64,000 nucleotides of DNA from Campylobacter concisus. GTDB lineage: Bacteria > Campylobacterota > Campylobacteria > Campylobacterales > Campylobacteraceae. A program made the translations under genes and the position numbers. A model generated the notes under the pieces. That model saw nothing but the letters and a program-made list of their open reading frames with translations. It made no database searches and was not told the DNA's origin. The stretch is from positions 52,947-116,946 of the forward strand of contig NZ_JAAKYZ010000005.1 of assembly GCF_015229955.1 (NCBI RefSeq), read 5' to 3'. This document shows positions 8,750-18,381 of the stretch, one piece after another. How positions within the stretch are numbered: the first letter of the stretch is position 1; the number at the start of each line of letters is the position of its first letter.

Positions 8750-10038
8750 AATTTTTTCATAGTAGTGACGCTGATTTTGAGAGTAAATTTTTACAGCTTG
8801 TTAAACGAAGTGATAATGACATGAGTGCCGTAATGCCGGTGGTTGCTGGAATAATAGATGAGATAAGAAAAGATGGCGATAGTGCACTTTTTGCGCAGAT
8901 AGCTAAATTTGATAAATTTAGCGTTGCAAGTAAAAGCGACATAATAATCGATGTAAAAGAGATGGAAGCTGCCTATAATTCACTAGATAACGCCCTAAGA
9001 GTAGCTTTAAATTTAGCTCACGATAGGATAAAAAGCTATCACGAGCGCACAAAGCCAAGCGATTGGACATATAAAGATGAGCATGATATCTTGCTTGGTG
9101 CAAAATACACAGCAGTTGACCGCGCTGGCCTTTATATCCCAGGTGGTAAGGCGGCATATCCTAGCTCACTTCTTATGAATGCGATCCCAGCGATCGTAGC
9201 TGGAGTAAAAGAGATCGTAGTGTGCACTCCAGCGCCAAATGGCAAGGTAAATACCTTACTTCTTGCGGCAATGCACCTTTGTGGCCTAAAAACAGCCTTT
9301 AAAGTAGGTGGTGCAAGCGCCATTGCGGCGATGGCATACGGAACCGAAACGGTGCCAAAAGTAGATGTCATCACAGGACCTGGCAACATCTACGTAGCGA
9401 CTGCTAAAAAGCTAGTTTATGGCGACGTAAATATCGATATGATCGCTGGTCCAAGCGAGATAGGCGTTATCGCTGATGATAGTGCTGATCCTCGCCACAT
9501 AGCTATCGATATGCTCTCACAAGCCGAGCACGACGAGATCGCAAGCGCCTTTTTGATAACGCCAGTAGAAGCTTTCGCAAGAGCGGTGCAAAGACACATC
9601 GAAGATGAGCTAAAGACACTAAAACGTGAACCAATCGCAAGTGCAAGTATAAGAAATAAAGCTGCAATAATAGTGGCAAAAGATCTAAAAGAGTGTTTTG
9701 CTCTCATGAATGAGCTTGCTGTTGAGCACCTAGAGATCGCTACAAACGATGCTTTAAGTTATATTGATGATGTGACTCATGCGGGTGCTATATTTTTTGG
9801 ACACTTTACGCCTGAAGCGATGGGGGATTATATCGCTGGACCAAATCACACATTGCCAACTGGCGGAAGTGCGAGATTTTACTCGCCGCTTGGAGTTGAA
9901 AATTTCATGAAGCGAAGTTCGATCATTTCAGTGAGTAGAAAAGGTATCATACATCTTGGCAAATCGTGCATGCAGCTAGCTGAAGCTGAAGGGCTAACCG
10001 CTCATAAAAAATCAGTTGCAGTGAGGCTAGAAGAGTAA
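8746..10038 (+). CDS. hisD: Histidinol dehydrogenase
   Basis: A 430-aa NAD- and zinc-dependent enzyme for the last two steps of histidine synthesis, histidinol to histidine. It carries DRAGLYIPGGKAAYPSSLLM, KVDVITGPGNIYVATAKK, the GPSEIGVIAD segment, QAEHDE with zinc/catalytic residues, VEHLEI and the C-terminal GPNHTLPTGGSARFYSPLG. Full family length. The RBS AAAGGAG lies 5 bases before the ATG, inside the preceding gene. No other his genes are in the window, so the pathway is dispersed. Confidence 0.96.
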   Translation: MKFFHSSDADFESKFLQLVKRSDNDMSAVMPVVAGIIDEIRKDGDSALFAQIAKFDKFSVASKSDIIIDVKEMEAAYNSLDNALRVALNLAHDRIKSYHERTKPSDWTYKDEHDILLGAKYTAVDRAGLYIPGGKAAYPSSLLMNAIPAIVAGVKEIVVCTPAPNGKVNTLLLAAMHLCGLKTAFKVGGASAIAAMAYGTETVPKVDVITGPGNIYVATAKKLVYGDVNIDMIAGPSEIGVIADDSADPRHIAIDMLSQAEHDEIASAFLITPVEAFARAVQRHIEDELKTLKREPIASASIRNKAAIIVAKDLKECFALMNELAVEHLEIATNDALSYIDDVTHAGAIFFGHFTPEAMGDYIAGPNHTLPTGGSARFYSPLGVENFMKRSSIISVSRKGIIHLGKSCMQLAEAEGLTAHKKSVAVRLEE

Positions 10039-10122
10039 AGAAAAATGGATTTTATAGAGATTTTGCAACTTTTTATAGAATTTATAGTAGAATCCATAGC
10101 GAATTATTAAAAAGGAGTTGTT

Positions 10123-10878
10123 ATGAAGTTAGGAACTTATACTGCAAACCAGGCTTCAGGAAACTATTATTTAGATCAAGCAAAAAATAGCGAGAAGAAA
10201 GCGCTAAATGCTATCTCTGCAAACAGCGAGATCAAAGCTTCAGGTGCAAATTTACAAATCGCAGAGAGTTTGCTTTCACAAACAAATGTCTTGAACGAAG
10301 GTTTGGCAAATGCAAACGATATGATCGGTATGCTTCAAATCGCTGACTCAACGCTTTTAAATTTAAGTAAAAGTACGGATAGAATAGGTGAACTTTCAAG
10401 TAAGCTTACAAATCCTACTCTCTCAGCAAATGAACAAAAAGGCATAAAGGGCGAAATCAACGCACTAAGAAATGCTATGAATGATAGCGTAAAAGAGGCT
10501 AAATTTAACGGTAAAAACGTATTTGATGCTGAGCTTGGATTTTTCACAGGTGAGAGTACAAAAAATATAAATTTGGGCACAAATGCTCTTTTAAATGTCA
10601 AAGATGACGGCTCAAACACAGGTGAAATTTTAAAAAATATAAATTCACTTCGTTCAGAGATCGGATCAACACAAAATGCTGTATTTAGAGGTATAAATGC
10701 TCTAGCAGCAAGAAGTGTGGAAAATACTAATAGTATAGAGAATCTTGATAGTAGTGACATAGCAAAGAGCTTGGAAGAAAATTTACAAGCAAATTTAAAG
10801 CTACATGCTACGAGCTTAGCTAAAGCTCATGATACTACGAGTTTAGCTGCAAAACTAGATAAACTTCTAGCTGAATAA
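10123..10878 (+). CDS. flaC: FlaC-like flagellin-family protein
   Basis: A 251-aa protein with flagellin-type helical ends. The N-terminal D0/D1 coiled coil (about 1-115) includes KALNAISANSEIKASGANL and ADSTLLNLSKSTDRIGEL. A short central part follows, then a C-terminal helix ending AKAHDTTSLAAKLDKLLAE. The variable outer domains are missing. This length and build match C. jejuni FlaC (249 aa), which is secreted through the flagellar apparatus but is not a main filament subunit. Upstream DNA has three TTTATAG repeats and a possible -10 TAGAAT at 10088-10093; I see no clear sigma-28 or sigma-54 site. RBS AAAGGAG lies at about 10111-10117. Confidence 0.82.
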   Translation: MKLGTYTANQASGNYYLDQAKNSEKKALNAISANSEIKASGANLQIAESLLSQTNVLNEGLANANDMIGMLQIADSTLLNLSKSTDRIGELSSKLTNPTLSANEQKGIKGEINALRNAMNDSVKEAKFNGKNVFDAELGFFTGESTKNINLGTNALLNVKDDGSNTGEILKNINSLRSEIGSTQNAVFRGINALAARSVENTNSIENLDSSDIAKSLEENLQANLKLHATSLAKAHDTTSLAAKLDKLLAE

Positions 10879-10881
10879 ATT

Positions 10882-10913
10882 TTTACCGGTCTTGTGCCGG
10901 TAAATTCTTTTTA
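10882..10913 (+). terminator. Rho-independent terminator after flaC
   Basis: An 8-bp stem TTTACCGG/CCGGTAAA (10882-10889 with 10897-10904) and a 7-base loop, followed by TTCTTTTT, four bases after the flaC stop. Confidence 0.85.
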
Positions 10914-11095
10914 TCTAACTTTATTCTTTAAAAAATATTAAGTTTTTTATATTTTTAAGTTGGTTTAATGGCTAAATGAGGGCTGAATCTAATCTTTCAA
11001 TAATAAAATCAATGTAGATTGTTAGTGAAATTTATTGCTAAAAAAATTTTAAATTTTATAAAGCTAAAGAGAAAGTCTTAAGGAAAATATCCAAA

Positions 11096-11116
11096 AGAAA
11101 AGGGCTTTTTAGCCCT
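11096..11116 (-). terminator. Terminator of rpoD
   Basis: The stem AGGGCT/AGCCCT (11101-11106 with 11111-11116) has a 4-base loop. Read on the minus strand it is followed by TTTCTTTT, and it overlaps the rpoD stop codon. The 11117-end of the flaC side (about 10914-11095) is AT-rich and holds no gene I can support. Confidence 0.7.
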
Positions 11117-12965
11117 CAATGTAGTTTTTAAGTTTTCTACCGACTTTTGGGTGTTTTAGTTTTTTGATAGCTGAGCTTTCTATCTGGCGGACACGCTCAC
11201 GGGTGACATTTAGGGCCTTTCCGATCTCTTCAAGTGTGCGGTCGCTCTCATCTTCAAGCAAACCAAATCTCATCGAAATAACCGCTTTTTCACGCTCATT
11301 TAGCTGCGAAAGCACATCGTCAATTTGCTCTCTAAGGTCACTTTTTAAAATTTGCTCTATCGGAGAAAGTGAGCTTTTGTCCTCAACAAAATCTCCAAAT
11401 TTACCGTCTTCTTCGTTTGCGATCGGAGCTTCGAGGCTGATAGGTTCTTTTGTAATCTTGATGACTTGTTTTACCTTATCAACGCTTAGCCCAACCTCTT
11501 TTGCGATAACGCTTACATCAGGCTCTTTTCCCTCTTCTTGGAGGTATTTGCGGTTGATTTTGTTGATACGATTTATCGTCTCTATCATGTGGATAGGTAT
11601 CCTAATCGTCCTTGCCTGATCGGCGATCGCACGCGAAATAGCCTGGCGGATCCACCATGTGGCGTAGGTTGAAAATTTATAGCCTTTTCTATATTCAAAT
11701 TTATCAACCGCCTTCATAAGGCCGATGTTACCCTCTTGGATGAGATCCAAAAATGGCAAACCCCTGTTTGTATAGCGTTTTGCGATACTTACAACTAGAC
11801 GGAGGTTCGATTTAGCCATTCTAGCTTTTGCCTCGTCAGAAATTTTCTTTCCACGCTTGATCTGCTCTAAAATTTCTTTTAGCCTTGTTGGCTCAAGATC
11901 AAAACCTTGTTTGCTCGCCTCTTTTGTAGTAAATAGCTTTTTGATCTCGACATAAGTTGAGACCATTGTAGCTTCTGGCACACGAGCTGCGATCTCTTCT
12001 TTACTAAGCTTGATGATATCTTTTAGTATGCTTTTATGATTTTTCTTAAGCTCGTCACTAAACATCGGTAAGCGATACTCCAAGCGTTTTAGCTCTCTGT
12101 CAAATTCATCATCACTTTTTAGCGCTGTCTCCATTGATTTTACGATTTCGCTGATTAGCTTACTTGTTGGGCCAAGATCCATTAGCTTCTCTTTTAAAAT
12201 TTTCTTTTTAAATGCAAGAGTCATCTTTGAAGCTGTGTCATCGCTCTCAACTTTATCTTGTTTGTTTGCAGTCTTTAGCCACTCTTTTTTTGCCTTTTCG
12301 AGGGCCTTGAAACTCTCTATAACTTTTTCAGCGCGTTTATCGTTTTTGGCTGATTTTTTAGGAGTTTCGTTCTCTTCGTTTTCTTCATCTTCCTCGTCTA
12401 TATCGTCTTCGCTGTCTTCATTCTCTTCGTTTTCACTCTCGTCCTCAAAGCTCTTAAAAAGCTCTTTTACACGGCGTTCTCTGTTGATAAGTGGCTCTTT
12501 ATAGTCAAGTATGAAATCGATCAAAAATGGCACAGAACAAAATGCATCGATAATGATATCTTCGCCAAGCTCAATCCTTTTGCTGATCTCAACTTCCTCA
12601 TCTTTTGTAAGAAGCGCGATCTGACCCATCTCTCTTAGATACATCCTGACAGGACTATCAGATCTTGACCACTCTAAAAGGTCACTTTCGCCTGAAAGAT
12701 CGAGATCCTCGTCGATATCTTGATCACTTTTTTGAGCGTTTTCTTGACGCTTTTTAGCATCAGCTAAATTTCTAAGCTTTGCGGCCTCAGCAGATGTGAT
12801 GAGCTGGACTTTGTTTGTTTTTGCTAGTTGTTCTATCTTTTTTACTATCGTAGCAGTCGGAGCTTTGTCTAATAATTTTACTAATTTTTCGTATGTCAAA
12901 AAGCCTTTTGCATTTTCAGCAAAAAGCTCTTCTATTTGAGAAAAAGAGTCTTTTGCGGCGCTCAT
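11109..12965 (-). CDS. rpoD: RNA polymerase primary sigma factor (sigma-70)
   Basis: A 618-aa housekeeping sigma factor. It has an N-terminal region 1.1 (about 1-80) and region 1.2 ([18 protein letters not shown]). A strongly acidic E/D-rich insert follows at about 175-205. Region 2 includes [18 protein letters not shown] and [19 protein letters not shown], and region 3 includes [18 protein letters not shown]. Region 4.2 ends the protein with [19 protein letters not shown]. Full length and intact. It is monocistronic, between its own terminator and a promoter divergent from flgG2. Confidence 0.97.
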   Translation of the reverse strand: MSAAKDSFSQIEELFAENAKGFLTYEKLVKLLDKAPTATIVKKIEQLAKTNKVQLITSAEAAKLRNLADAKKRQENAQKSDQDIDEDLDLSGESDLLEWSRSDSPVRMYLREMGQIALLTKDEEVEISKRIELGEDIIIDAFCSVPFLIDFILDYKEPLINRERRVKELFKSFEDESENEENEDSEDDIDEEDEENEENETPKKSAKNDKRAEKVIESFKALEKAKKEWLKTANKQDKVESDDTASKMTLAFKKKILKEKLMDLGPTSKLISEIVKSMETALKSDDEFDRELKRLEYRLPMFSDELKKNHKSILKDIIKLSKEEIAARVPEATMVSTYVEIKKLFTTKEASKQGFDLEPTRLKEILEQIKRGKKISDEAKARMAKSNLRLVVSIAKRYTNRGLPFLDLIQEGNIGLMKAVDKFEYRKGYKFSTYATWWIRQAISRAIADQARTIRIPIHMIETINRINKINRKYLQEEGKEPDVSVIAKEVGLSVDKVKQVIKITKEPISLEAPIANEEDGKFGDFVEDKSSLSPIEQILKSDLREQIDDVLSQLNEREKAVISMRFGLLEDESDRTLEEIGKALNVTRERVRQIESSAIKKLKHPKVGRKLKNYIEG

Positions 12966-13020
12966 AAATTTCCTTTCGAATCGTCTAATTGTGATTTAAG
13001 TGTTGTTTAAAAGAAAGTGG

Positions 13021-13026
13021 ATTATA
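13021..13026 (-). promoter_or_regulatory. -10 element for rpoD
   Basis: On the minus strand the sequence reads GGGTATAATCC, with TATAAT 56 bases before the rpoD ATG. It lies 35 bases from the divergent sigma-54 site of flgG2. Confidence 0.6.
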
Positions 13027-13058
13027 CCCAAATTTTGTAAATGTGTATAAAAACAGAG

Positions 13059-13077
13059 TTGGAACGATGATTGCTTA
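13059..13077 (+). promoter_or_regulatory. Sigma-54 (RpoN) promoter of flgG2-flgG
   Basis: TTGGAACGATGATTGCTTA has the invariant GG (13061-13062) and GC (13073-13074) separated by exactly 10 bases. It agrees closely with the Campylobacter RpoN consensus (TTGGAAC...TTGCTT). It lies 36 bases upstream of the flgG2 ATG, consistent with RpoN/FlgR control of rod and hook genes. Confidence 0.9.
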
Positions 13078-13113
13078 GTAGCTATAAAAATCAAATTTTG
13101 ATTAGGAAAATTT

Positions 13114-13923
13114 ATGCAAAATGGTTATTATCAAGCCACTGCTGGCATGGTAACGCAGTTTAACAGACTAAATGTGATCTCAAATAACCTTGCAAATGTA
13201 AATACGATCGGCTACAAGCGAAATGACGTAGCTATTGGTGACTTTGCGAGAATTTTTAAAGAGACACAAGATGAGCTTCCTCTTAAAAATCACACAAAAG
13301 ATGGAGCTAAATTTTTAAATAGAACGCTTGACCGCGTGCCACAAGTAAGTGAAGAATACACCGACTTTAGCGCTGGTGGCTTTAAATACAGCTCAAACAC
13401 GCTTGACTTTGCGATAAAAAGAGATGACGCATTTTTCTTAGTTGATACCCCAAATGGCGTAAAACTTAGCAAAAACGGCTCTTTTAGCCTTGATGGTGAT
13501 GGCTACATCGTCACAAAAGAGGGCTATAAGGTGCTGCCAAGTGGTTACGAGGCACAAAATCCTGGCCAAAGAGGTATCCAAGTGCCACAAGGCGAGGTGC
13601 TAACTGCCGATAAAAATGGAAATTTATACTCAAATAACAATCAATTTTCTAAATTTTTTATTGCTCAGCCAAGAGAGATAAGAGATCTAAAAAAGATTGG
13701 AGATAATCTCTTTGAGAGTAGAAATTTTGACGACATCACGGAGCTTGAAGAAGCTGATAGCGTGATGCAAGGATATGCTCAGATGTCAAACGTAAACCCA
13801 GTTTTAGAAATGGTGGGTCTTATAGAAACCCAGCGCCTAGTTGATATGTATCAAAAGGTTATGACAAGCCACATGAACGATCTTAACCAAGATGCTGTTC
13901 AAAAACTAGCCCTAAAAGCTTAA
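13114..13923 (+). CDS. flgG2: Flagellar basal-body rod protein, FlgF/FlgG2 type
   Basis: A 269-aa rod protein exported through the flagellar type III apparatus. The N-terminal heptad region includes QNGYYQATAGMVTQ and NNLANVNTIGYK, the classic rod/hook signature. The central region FSLDGDGYIVTKEGYKVLPS is followed by the C-terminal helix MVGLIETQRLVDMYQKVM. In C. jejuni the equivalent first gene of this pair is called flgG2 (Cj0697); by position in the rod it would act as FlgF. It lies 15 bases before flgG and behind the sigma-54 promoter. Confidence 0.88.
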   Translation: MQNGYYQATAGMVTQFNRLNVISNNLANVNTIGYKRNDVAIGDFARIFKETQDELPLKNHTKDGAKFLNRTLDRVPQVSEEYTDFSAGGFKYSSNTLDFAIKRDDAFFLVDTPNGVKLSKNGSFSLDGDGYIVTKEGYKVLPSGYEAQNPGQRGIQVPQGEVLTADKNGNLYSNNNQFSKFFIAQPREIRDLKKIGDNLFESRNFDDITELEEADSVMQGYAQMSNVNPVLEMVGLIETQRLVDMYQKVMTSHMNDLNQDAVQKLALKA

Positions 13924-13938
13924 TAAAAGGATAAAACT

Positions 13939-14727
13939 ATGATGAGATCACTTTACACTGCGGCCACTGGTATGATAGCTCAGCAGACGCAGATAGACGT
14001 AACCTCACACAACATCGCAAACGTAAATACTTATGGATACAAGAAAAATAGGGCTGAATTTGCTGATCTTATGTATCAAGTCATGGAGTATGCAGGTACG
14101 GCAACAAGCCAGACTACCACAAGCCCAACAGGCATCGAAGTGGGTCTTGGTGTGCGCCCAACGGCGATAAATAAAATTTTCTCTCAGGGCTATTTCAAAG
14201 AGACTAGCAACAACCTAGATATGGTAATAGCGGGCAATGGATTTTTTCAGATTCAACTCCCTGATGGTACTACGGCTTATACTAGAAATGGCGCATTTAA
14301 ACTTGATGCAAACGGCACTATTGTAAATAGCGATGGCTATCAGCTCATCCCTCAGATTACCGTGCCTGCGAATGCGACGCAAATTTCTATCGGCACAGAT
14401 GGCACCGTATCAGTGCTCCAAGCAGGCGAGAGAGAGATGGCTCAGATAGGCCAGATCGAGCTAGCAAATTTCATAAACCCAGCTGGCCTTCACTCAATGG
14501 GCGATAACAACTATCTAGAAACAAGCGCTAGCGGTAATGTTGTGGTAGGCGTGGCAGGACTTGACGGACTTGGTACGATCAGACAAGGATTTGTCGAGAT
14601 GAGTAACGTTCAGTTGGTTGAAGAGATGACCGATCTTATCACTGGTCAGCGCGCATACGAGGCAAACTCAAAGGCGATAACTACGAGCGATTCGATGCTT
14701 GAAATAGTAAATGGGCTTAAAAGGTAG
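13939..14727 (+). CDS. flgG: Flagellar distal rod protein FlgG
   Basis: A 262-aa distal rod subunit. N-terminal SHNIANVNTYGYKKNRAEF, central TRNGAFKLDANGTIVNSDGY and C-terminal LITGQRAYEANSKAI are strong FlgG signatures. The length is the usual 260-262. Residue 75, in GVRPT, is a threonine. In C. jejuni, Thr75 of FlgG is the site where EptC adds phosphoethanolamine (recalled from the literature), and an EptC-like gene lies at 31834-33405. RBS AAAAGGA precedes two adjacent ATGs; I use the first. Confidence 0.95.
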   Translation: MMRSLYTAATGMIAQQTQIDVTSHNIANVNTYGYKKNRAEFADLMYQVMEYAGTATSQTTTSPTGIEVGLGVRPTAINKIFSQGYFKETSNNLDMVIAGNGFFQIQLPDGTTAYTRNGAFKLDANGTIVNSDGYQLIPQITVPANATQISIGTDGTVSVLQAGEREMAQIGQIELANFINPAGLHSMGDNNYLETSASGNVVVGVAGLDGLGTIRQGFVEMSNVQLVEEMTDLITGQRAYEANSKAITTSDSMLEIVNGLKR

Positions 14728-14732
14728 GTAGT

Positions 14733-14846
14733 ATGAACGCGACTCTAATCATCGTTGGGCTTATACTACTTTCTTTTACACTTGAGGTATTTTACTTTTT
14801 AAACAAAACGCCAAAAGGCAAGGACTCGATAAAGCAAACGCATTAA
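14733..14846 (+). CDS. Small single-span membrane protein, unknown
   Basis: A 37-aa reading frame starting 5 bases after the flgG stop. It encodes one hydrophobic helix (about residues 4-23) followed by a basic tail, LNKTPKGKDSIKQTH. AAAAGG near the flgG stop could serve as its ribosome site. The position in the flgG transcript and the clean membrane-helix composition support a real gene. No family is recognised. Confidence 0.5.
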   Translation: MNATLIIVGLILLSFTLEVFYFLNKTPKGKDSIKQTH

Positions 14847-14887
14847 TTTGGGCGAAATTAAAATTTGGCACATCTCGTCTAAAATTT

Positions 14888-14920
14888 CTGCTTTTAGGAG
14901 CAAGAATAAAAGCAGTTTTT
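14888..14920 (+). terminator. Terminator after the flgG operon
   Basis: A 9-bp stem CTGCTTTTA/TAAAAGCAG (14888-14896 with 14907-14915), followed by TTTTTAATT. It lies between convergent genes and touches the stop of the Sel1-like gene. Confidence 0.8.
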
Positions 14921-15368
14921 AATTAATTAAAAATTTTAAGCTACTGCAAGCTTCATCCAAATCAAGCTCGCAGGCTCTTTTGTAGTAGTTTTTTGCTCTA
15001 TTTTTATCTTGCAATATACCAGTATCTCCAGCTTCGTAGATGAGTGCAAGGGTGTAGCAAGCAAATGCATTTTTTAGTTCGCAAGCCTTATTATAAAGCC
15101 TAAGCCCTTCTTCTTTTTCTTGTGCTAGGGTGTCTTTTTGTAGATATATATTTCCTAAAAATAGACAGCTATGTGGATTGCCTAGCTCACAGGCCTTGTT
15201 TGCCATAGCTGACATTTTATCGCGCTTATTTTTGTCAAGGTAGATATATATAAGATCGGTGCAGCTTTCTACGTTATTTAAAGCGCATTCACTTTCAAGC
15301 TTAGTGGTATCAAAATTTTTACTCCAAGAAAAAAGAATACAAAATAAAATTAGAATTACCTTTTTCAT
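14919..15368 (-). CDS. Secreted Sel1-repeat (Hcp-like) cysteine-rich protein
   Basis: A 149-aa protein with a signal peptide (about 1-16). At least three Sel1-type helical repeats follow, each with paired cysteines spaced as in ACELGNPHSCLFLG, ACELKNAFACYTLA and ACELDLDEACSSL. This is the pattern of the Helicobacter cysteine-rich proteins, in which each repeat is clamped by a disulfide. It is likely periplasmic or secreted; Hcp-type proteins often bind partners rather than catalyse. The partner is unknown. Confidence 0.78.
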   Translation of the reverse strand: MKKVILILFCILFSWSKNFDTTKLESECALNNVESCTDLIYIYLDKNKRDKMSAMANKACELGNPHSCLFLGNIYLQKDTLAQEKEEGLRLYNKACELKNAFACYTLALIYEAGDTGILQDKNRAKNYYKRACELDLDEACSSLKFLIN

Positions 15369-15471
15369 CTTTTAACTCCAAAAATTTCTATAATTTTATA
15401 AAATTTAACTCCATTTTTACTCTAAATTTTTCAAATTTTGCTAACATTTCGGCTTTTATCAAGGCAAAATT

Positions 15472-16134
15472 TTGACATTTAACTACGTTTTTAAACTATC
15501 CATTCCTATCTTTATGGGCTATTTTCCGCTTGGTGTCGCATTTGGCATTTTGGCTAAAAGTATGGGTGTTAGCGCATTTATTGCTGTGGCGCTTAGTACG
15601 TTAGCATACGGCGGCGCAGCGCAGTTTATGATGCTCTCGCTCTTTAGCGTTGGCACGAGCTATGTTGAGGTTTTTATCGTGAGCTACCTTGTAAATTTGC
15701 GTCACACTTTTTATGGAATTTCACTTTTAAAAGAGTATAGTGAGATCAAATTTAGGCTTTTAAACATCGCTTTGCTAACAGATGAGACCTTTGCGATATT
15801 TAAAAATTTGGGACTAAAAGAGGCGAGTGATCGTAGCTTTGTCTTTACATGGCTAAATCTACTTTCGTGGTCATACTGGGCGGCTGGAACACTTCTTGGT
15901 GCGATACTTGGTGACCTTATAAAAGCCGATACAAAAGGCCTTGAGTTTAGTTTGACCTCGCTTTTTATAGTAATCGTCATCGAGATGTTCAAAAATGACA
16001 AAAACTACCGCGTGCTCTTTGCAGCGGCCTTTTTTGGCGTGCTTGGAGTGAGCCTCTTTCCAGCTAAATTTGTGCTTGTTGGCTCAATGGCGCTTTGTTT
16101 TATATTTTTGCTTTTGTTCAAGGATAAAATTTGA
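15472..16134 (+). CDS. azlC: AzlC family branched-chain amino acid exporter, large subunit
   Basis: A 220-aa polytopic membrane protein. The AzlC signatures are FMGYFPLGVAFGILAKSMG, YGGAAQFMMLSLF and VNLRHTFYG, spread over about seven helices. AzlC with AzlD forms a branched-chain amino acid exporter in the families studied. The start appears to be TTG at 15472, with AAGG 7 bases before; no suitable ATG lies nearby. It overlaps the azlD start by 4 bases. Confidence 0.88.
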   Translation: MTFNYVFKLSIPIFMGYFPLGVAFGILAKSMGVSAFIAVALSTLAYGGAAQFMMLSLFSVGTSYVEVFIVSYLVNLRHTFYGISLLKEYSEIKFRLLNIALLTDETFAIFKNLGLKEASDRSFVFTWLNLLSWSYWAAGTLLGAILGDLIKADTKGLEFSLTSLFIVIVIEMFKNDKNYRVLFAAAFFGVLGVSLFPAKFVLVGSMALCFIFLLLFKDKI

Positions 16135-16466
16135 TAAGTGTAAGCTCAAGCGAGATGGTGCTTTTTGTGGCGGTGCTTTTAAGCGCCTTGGCTACTTTTA
16201 TAACGAGAGCAACGCCGTTTTATGCGTTAAGAAACTATAAGTCAAATCCTTATTTAGACGCCATTGAAAAGCACATGGGTATGATGATAATGGTCGTTTT
16301 GGTTTGCTACGGGCTAAAAGATACGAAATTTAGTGAGTTTCCATACGGCTTAAGCGAGATAGTGGCGGTTTTAACGGCTGTTTTGGTGCATTTGAAATTC
16401 AAAAATGCCCTTCTTAGCATAGTCATTTCGACTGGAATTTATATGCTTTTGATAAGAATTTTTTAA
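16131..16466 (+). CDS. azlD: AzlD family branched-chain amino acid exporter, small subunit
   Basis: A 111-aa protein with three to four membrane helices. FITRATPFYALRN near residue 25 is the AzlD signature. The TTG start at 16131 overlaps the azlC stop (TTGA), indicating coupling. It functions with AzlC in the inner membrane. Confidence 0.85.
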   Translation: MISVSSSEMVLFVAVLLSALATFITRATPFYALRNYKSNPYLDAIEKHMGMMIMVVLVCYGLKDTKFSEFPYGLSEIVAVLTAVLVHLKFKNALLSIVISTGIYMLLIRIF

Positions 16467-16513
16467 ATAAATATAAATTTAAAAAATTAATAAATTTTTT
16501 AAATATATGACGT

Positions 16514-16519
16514 TATAAT
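16514..16519 (+). promoter_or_regulatory. -10 element for asparaginase
   Basis: TATAAT in GACGTTATAATGC, 33 bases before the asparaginase ATG and following a very AT-rich stretch. Confidence 0.6.
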
Positions 16520-16536
16520 GCTCTAGCAAATTTTAA

Positions 16537-17598
<1,062 letters not shown>

Positions 17599-17601
17599 AA
17601 A

Positions 17602-17625
17602 AAGAGGCGGCTTGGTCCGCCTTTT
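17602..17625 (+). terminator. Terminator after asparaginase
   Basis: Stem AAGAGGCGG/CCGCCTTTT (one G-T pair) with loop CTTGGT and a T run at the 3' side, three bases after the stop codon. Confidence 0.85.
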
Positions 17626-17628
17626 AAA

Positions 17629-17672
17629 TTTAAGCTATAAATTTGATCGCGGGATCTGATTTATAGCTTAAA
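17629..17672. repeat. Perfect 14-bp inverted repeat with nested GATC arms
   Basis: TTTAAGCTATAAAT (17629-17642) pairs perfectly with 17659-17672. Inside the loop two GATC tetramers can pair around GCGG. It starts four bases after the asparaginase terminator and ends 35 bases before the LysE gene. It could be a second terminator or a cruciform/protein site. Confidence 0.6.
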
Positions 17673-17707
17673 ATTTTATATTTGTTAGCTAAATTTCAAG
17701 GCTTTTT

Positions 17708-18307
17708 ATGGACTTCTTACTCTTTTTTGCTACGCTTGCTCCTATCTCGTTAATGCCAGGCATCAACATGACCTATGCGATGAGTATCGGTATGAGCTTT
17801 GGCTATAAGCACTCGCTTATTATGATGACCGGACAGCTTCTTTCGCTTGCTTTCGTGGCATTTTGCTGTATGCTTGGCGTGGGTGCGGTGCTTCATCATT
17901 TTGAGTATGCATTTAAGGCGCTAAACATCATTGCAGGGCTTTATATGTTCTATCTTGGCGCGATGCTTCTTTTTGGTAAGGGCGAGCTTAGTATCACGAA
18001 CGTCTTAAATTTGCCAAGCAAAAAGCAGATGTTTATAAACGGCCTCATCGTTTGCTTCACAAATCCAAAGGCATGGATATTTTTCTCGGCTTTGCTACCT
18101 ACGTTTTTGGATAAAGACGATCTCTTTAGTCTAACTCGTATGTGCGCGATCGCGGCAACGCTCGTTTTCATCGAGTTTTGTTCGCTAAATATCTATGCGC
18201 TTGGCGGAGCTATGCTAAAGAAATTTCTACAAACGCACCTAAGGCTACTTGAAATTTGCACCGCCATTATCGTCTGCACGATCGGCGTACTTTTACTTTT
18301 TAGATAA
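17708..18307 (+). CDS. LysE family amino acid exporter
   Basis: A 199-aa inner-membrane protein with about six helices. The LysE/RhtB N-terminal signature is ISLMPGINMTYAMSIGMSFG (about 13-32), and the family segment FTNPKAWIFF lies at about 117-126. The substrate is unknown; relatives export lysine, threonine or homoserine lactones. It stands alone between the asparaginase hairpins and the compositionally different segment. Confidence 0.87.
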   Translation: MDFLLFFATLAPISLMPGINMTYAMSIGMSFGYKHSLIMMTGQLLSLAFVAFCCMLGVGAVLHHFEYAFKALNIIAGLYMFYLGAMLLFGKGELSITNVLNLPSKKQMFINGLIVCFTNPKAWIFFSALLPTFLDKDDLFSLTRMCAIAATLVFIEFCSLNIYALGGAMLKKFLQTHLRLLEICTAIIVCTIGVLLLFR

Positions 18308-18331
18308 ATTTAGCCTCTTTTTATATAGCTT

Positions 18332-18340
18332 GGCTAAAAT
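18332..18340 (+). promoter_or_regulatory. Putative -10 region GGCTAAAAT upstream of the DsrE gene
   Basis: GGCTAAAAT, with TAAAAT at 18335-18340, lies 42 bases before the DsrE-family ATG. The same motif precedes leuD and trmL, and a variant precedes dapD. Confidence 0.5.
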
Positions 18341-18381
18341 TTGCCCGGTTTGCGCTACATTTTTGGCAAAAGGAGAAAAGG

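Noticed and set aside
10039..10122. Sigma-54 or sigma-28 promoter before flaC
   Set aside because: The nearest GG and GC are 16 bases apart, not 10, and no CGATAT-like sigma-28 element lies at a suitable place.
12235..12504. Serine-rich 89-aa plus-strand frame within rpoD
   Set aside because: It is the antisense of the acidic Glu/Asp-rich insert of RpoD (GAG/GAA read as CTC/TTC), and has no ribosome site.
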